Of a stretch of DNA of 6,253 nt, positions 5,444 to 6,253 are shown piece by piece. A model generated the notes under the pieces. That model searched no databases. It was not told the DNA's origin and saw nothing but the letters and a program-made list of their open reading frames with translations. The position numbers and the translations under genes were made by a program. Position 1 is the first letter of the stretch; every line of letters starts with the position of its first letter. Source of the stretch: an uncultured Collinsella sp. (lineage in GTDB: Bacteria; Actinomycetota; Coriobacteriia; Coriobacteriales; Coriobacteriaceae); assembly GCA_958407465.1 (NCBI GenBank), contig CATYIV010000058.1, positions 1 through 6,253 of the forward strand, in the 5' to 3' direction.

Positions 5444-6253
5444 GTGCCTAGATATTCTACCGCCTTCGGAATGGACGTACACCTCAGGTCCACCACCGTC
5501 TGCGCGCTCGACGCGGAGACGGGCGAGGCCGTGACGAGGAGGTTCCGCGGCAACCCCTGGGGCGAGGTCGCGGAGTGGATGTCGGGCTTCCCCGGCCCGT
5601 CGCTCGCCGCCTACGAGAGCGGCTACCTCGGCTTCGCCCCGCAGAGGGAGCTCTCCGGGCTCGGCGTCGACTGCGTCGTCGCGGCCGTCTCCAAGGTCCC
5701 GAGGTCGGCGGCAGACCTCTCGTCCAAGAACGACCGCAACGACGCGGCCAGGATGGCCAAGGCGATACTGTCGCACGACGTCACCCCGGTATGGGTGCCG
5801 TCCCCCGAGATCGAGGGGCTCAGGGACCTCGCCGGGGCCCACGACGCGGCGACCGCGAGGCTCGCGGCGGCGAAGCAGCGGCTCCTGGCGTTCCTGGCCC
5901 GCCGTGGCTACGCCTACGGCGGCACGACGCCGGCCGGAAACCCCCGGAGGTACTGGACGTACGGCTTCCTCAGGTGGCTCGACAAGGTTCGGCCCGCCGA
6001 CGACGGCGGCATCCGGGCGCTTGCGGCGCTGAGGAACGAGGTCGAGGCCGCGGCGGAGGCCCGGGCGGACCTGCTCTCCGAGTACAGGGCCGCCGTGGAT
6101 GCCAGCCCGATCGCCGCGGAGGTGGCCGCCCCTCCAGTCGATCAAGGGCTGCGCCTTCGCGCTGGCCGCAGCCTTCGCGTCCGAGGTCGGCGACTTCACG
6201 AGGTTCCGCTCCGGCAGGCAGGTGACGGCCTACTTCGGCCTCGCCCCGAAGCA
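5444..6253 (+). pseudogene. IS110-family transposase, frameshifted and cut by window end
   Basis: The protein begins at GTG 5444 with GGGAGG 5 nt upstream; the ATG at 5471 (Met10) would remove nearly everything before the first catalytic Asp. The RuvC-like DEDD domain is clear: GMDVH with Asp11, YESGY with Glu58, and KNDRNDAARMA with Asp97 and Asp100. After residue 229 the reading shifts. The continuing frame gives Arg-rich nonsense, while the +1 frame from 6132 gives LQSIKGCAFALAAAF, then EVGDFTRF and YFGLAPK, the conserved start of the C-terminal Transposase_20 domain. One extra C in the CCCC run at 6129-6132 explains this. It may be a true inactivating mutation or a sequence error. The Ser-nucleophile part lies beyond the window. 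Confidence 0.85.

Larger units (their letters stand above)
5275..6253 (+). mobile_element. IS110-family insertion sequence, 5' part
   Basis: The element contains a recognisable IS110 transposase and runs off the right edge of the window. The start given is the first base after the orphan permease tail; the true end could be anywhere up to about 5350, because IS110 elements usually lack terminal inverted repeats. The coding part is visibly more GC-rich than its neighbours and uses AGG for 12 of its 22 arginines before the frameshift (my count), whereas the transporter ATPase gene uses CGC/CGT and no AGG. This supports acquisition from another high-GC genome. Confidence 0.75.

Noticed and set aside
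5312..6199. 295-codon minus-strand and 216-codon plus-strand ORFs in the IS region
   Set aside because: Both are Arg/Gly-rich shadows of the transposase frame starting at 5444, which carries the conserved DEDD motifs.
1..6253. CRISPR array, tRNA or rRNA genes
   Set aside because: No regularly spaced repeats and no cloverleaf or rRNA-like stretch were found on either strand.

Overview
The window looks like part of a high-GC Gram-positive chromosome, most likely a gut Coriobacteriia such as Collinsella. That taxon is inferred from general sequence style (CGC-rich Arg codons, BceAB-like transporter, abundant intergenic hairpins) and was not checked by a search. Three coding blocks are visible, separated by repeat-rich intergenic DNA.

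Left part (1-601): no well-supported large gene. On the minus strand there is a 69-codon hypothetical ORF (347 to 138) with a Shine-Dalgarno sequence. Just upstream lies an open stretch without a start that ends 2 nt before the ORF, possibly the 3' stub of a lost gene. An imperfect palindrome (454-546) follows the next gene. Minus-strand 1591-602 encodes a 329-aa two-domain protein: an N-terminal MutT/NudG-like Nudix hydrolase joined by a basic linker to a Vsr-type mismatch endonuclease. It would combine nucleotide-pool sanitation and mismatch nicking in one polypeptide.

Middle (1592-4898): a divergent intergenic region holds a 37-bp-arm inverted repeat (1624-1736), 11-bp-phased GTAAG repeats that resemble an OmpR-family response-regulator operator, and a 9-bp dyad around a candidate -10. 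Downstream is a translationally coupled ATPase (1841-2626) and a ten-TM FtsX-like permease (2616-4820) of the BceAB peptide-sensing/resistance type, closed by a strong intrinsic terminator (4859-4898). No two-component system genes are in view.

Right part (4899-6253): a 540-nt gene-free interval contains a second palindrome sharing a 16-nt core with the one at 454-546, a small inverted repeat, and a perfect 21-bp hairpin starting with GTAG (REP-like). It also holds a 30-nt orphan copy of the permease's last codons, differing only at synonymous positions. The window ends inside an IS110-family element. Its transposase starts at GTG 5444, carries the DEDD motifs, and is frameshifted by an apparent extra C at 6129-6132. 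The roughly 170-nt leader before it is where an IS110-group bridge RNA would be expected. The IS uses AGG arginine codons that the transporter ATPase does not use, suggesting a foreign origin.

The most distinctive items are the Nudix-Vsr fusion, the family of GTAGTC...GGGACG hairpins, the shared-core palindromes, the layered control region of the transporter operon, and the orphan permease tail that records a lost paralogue.
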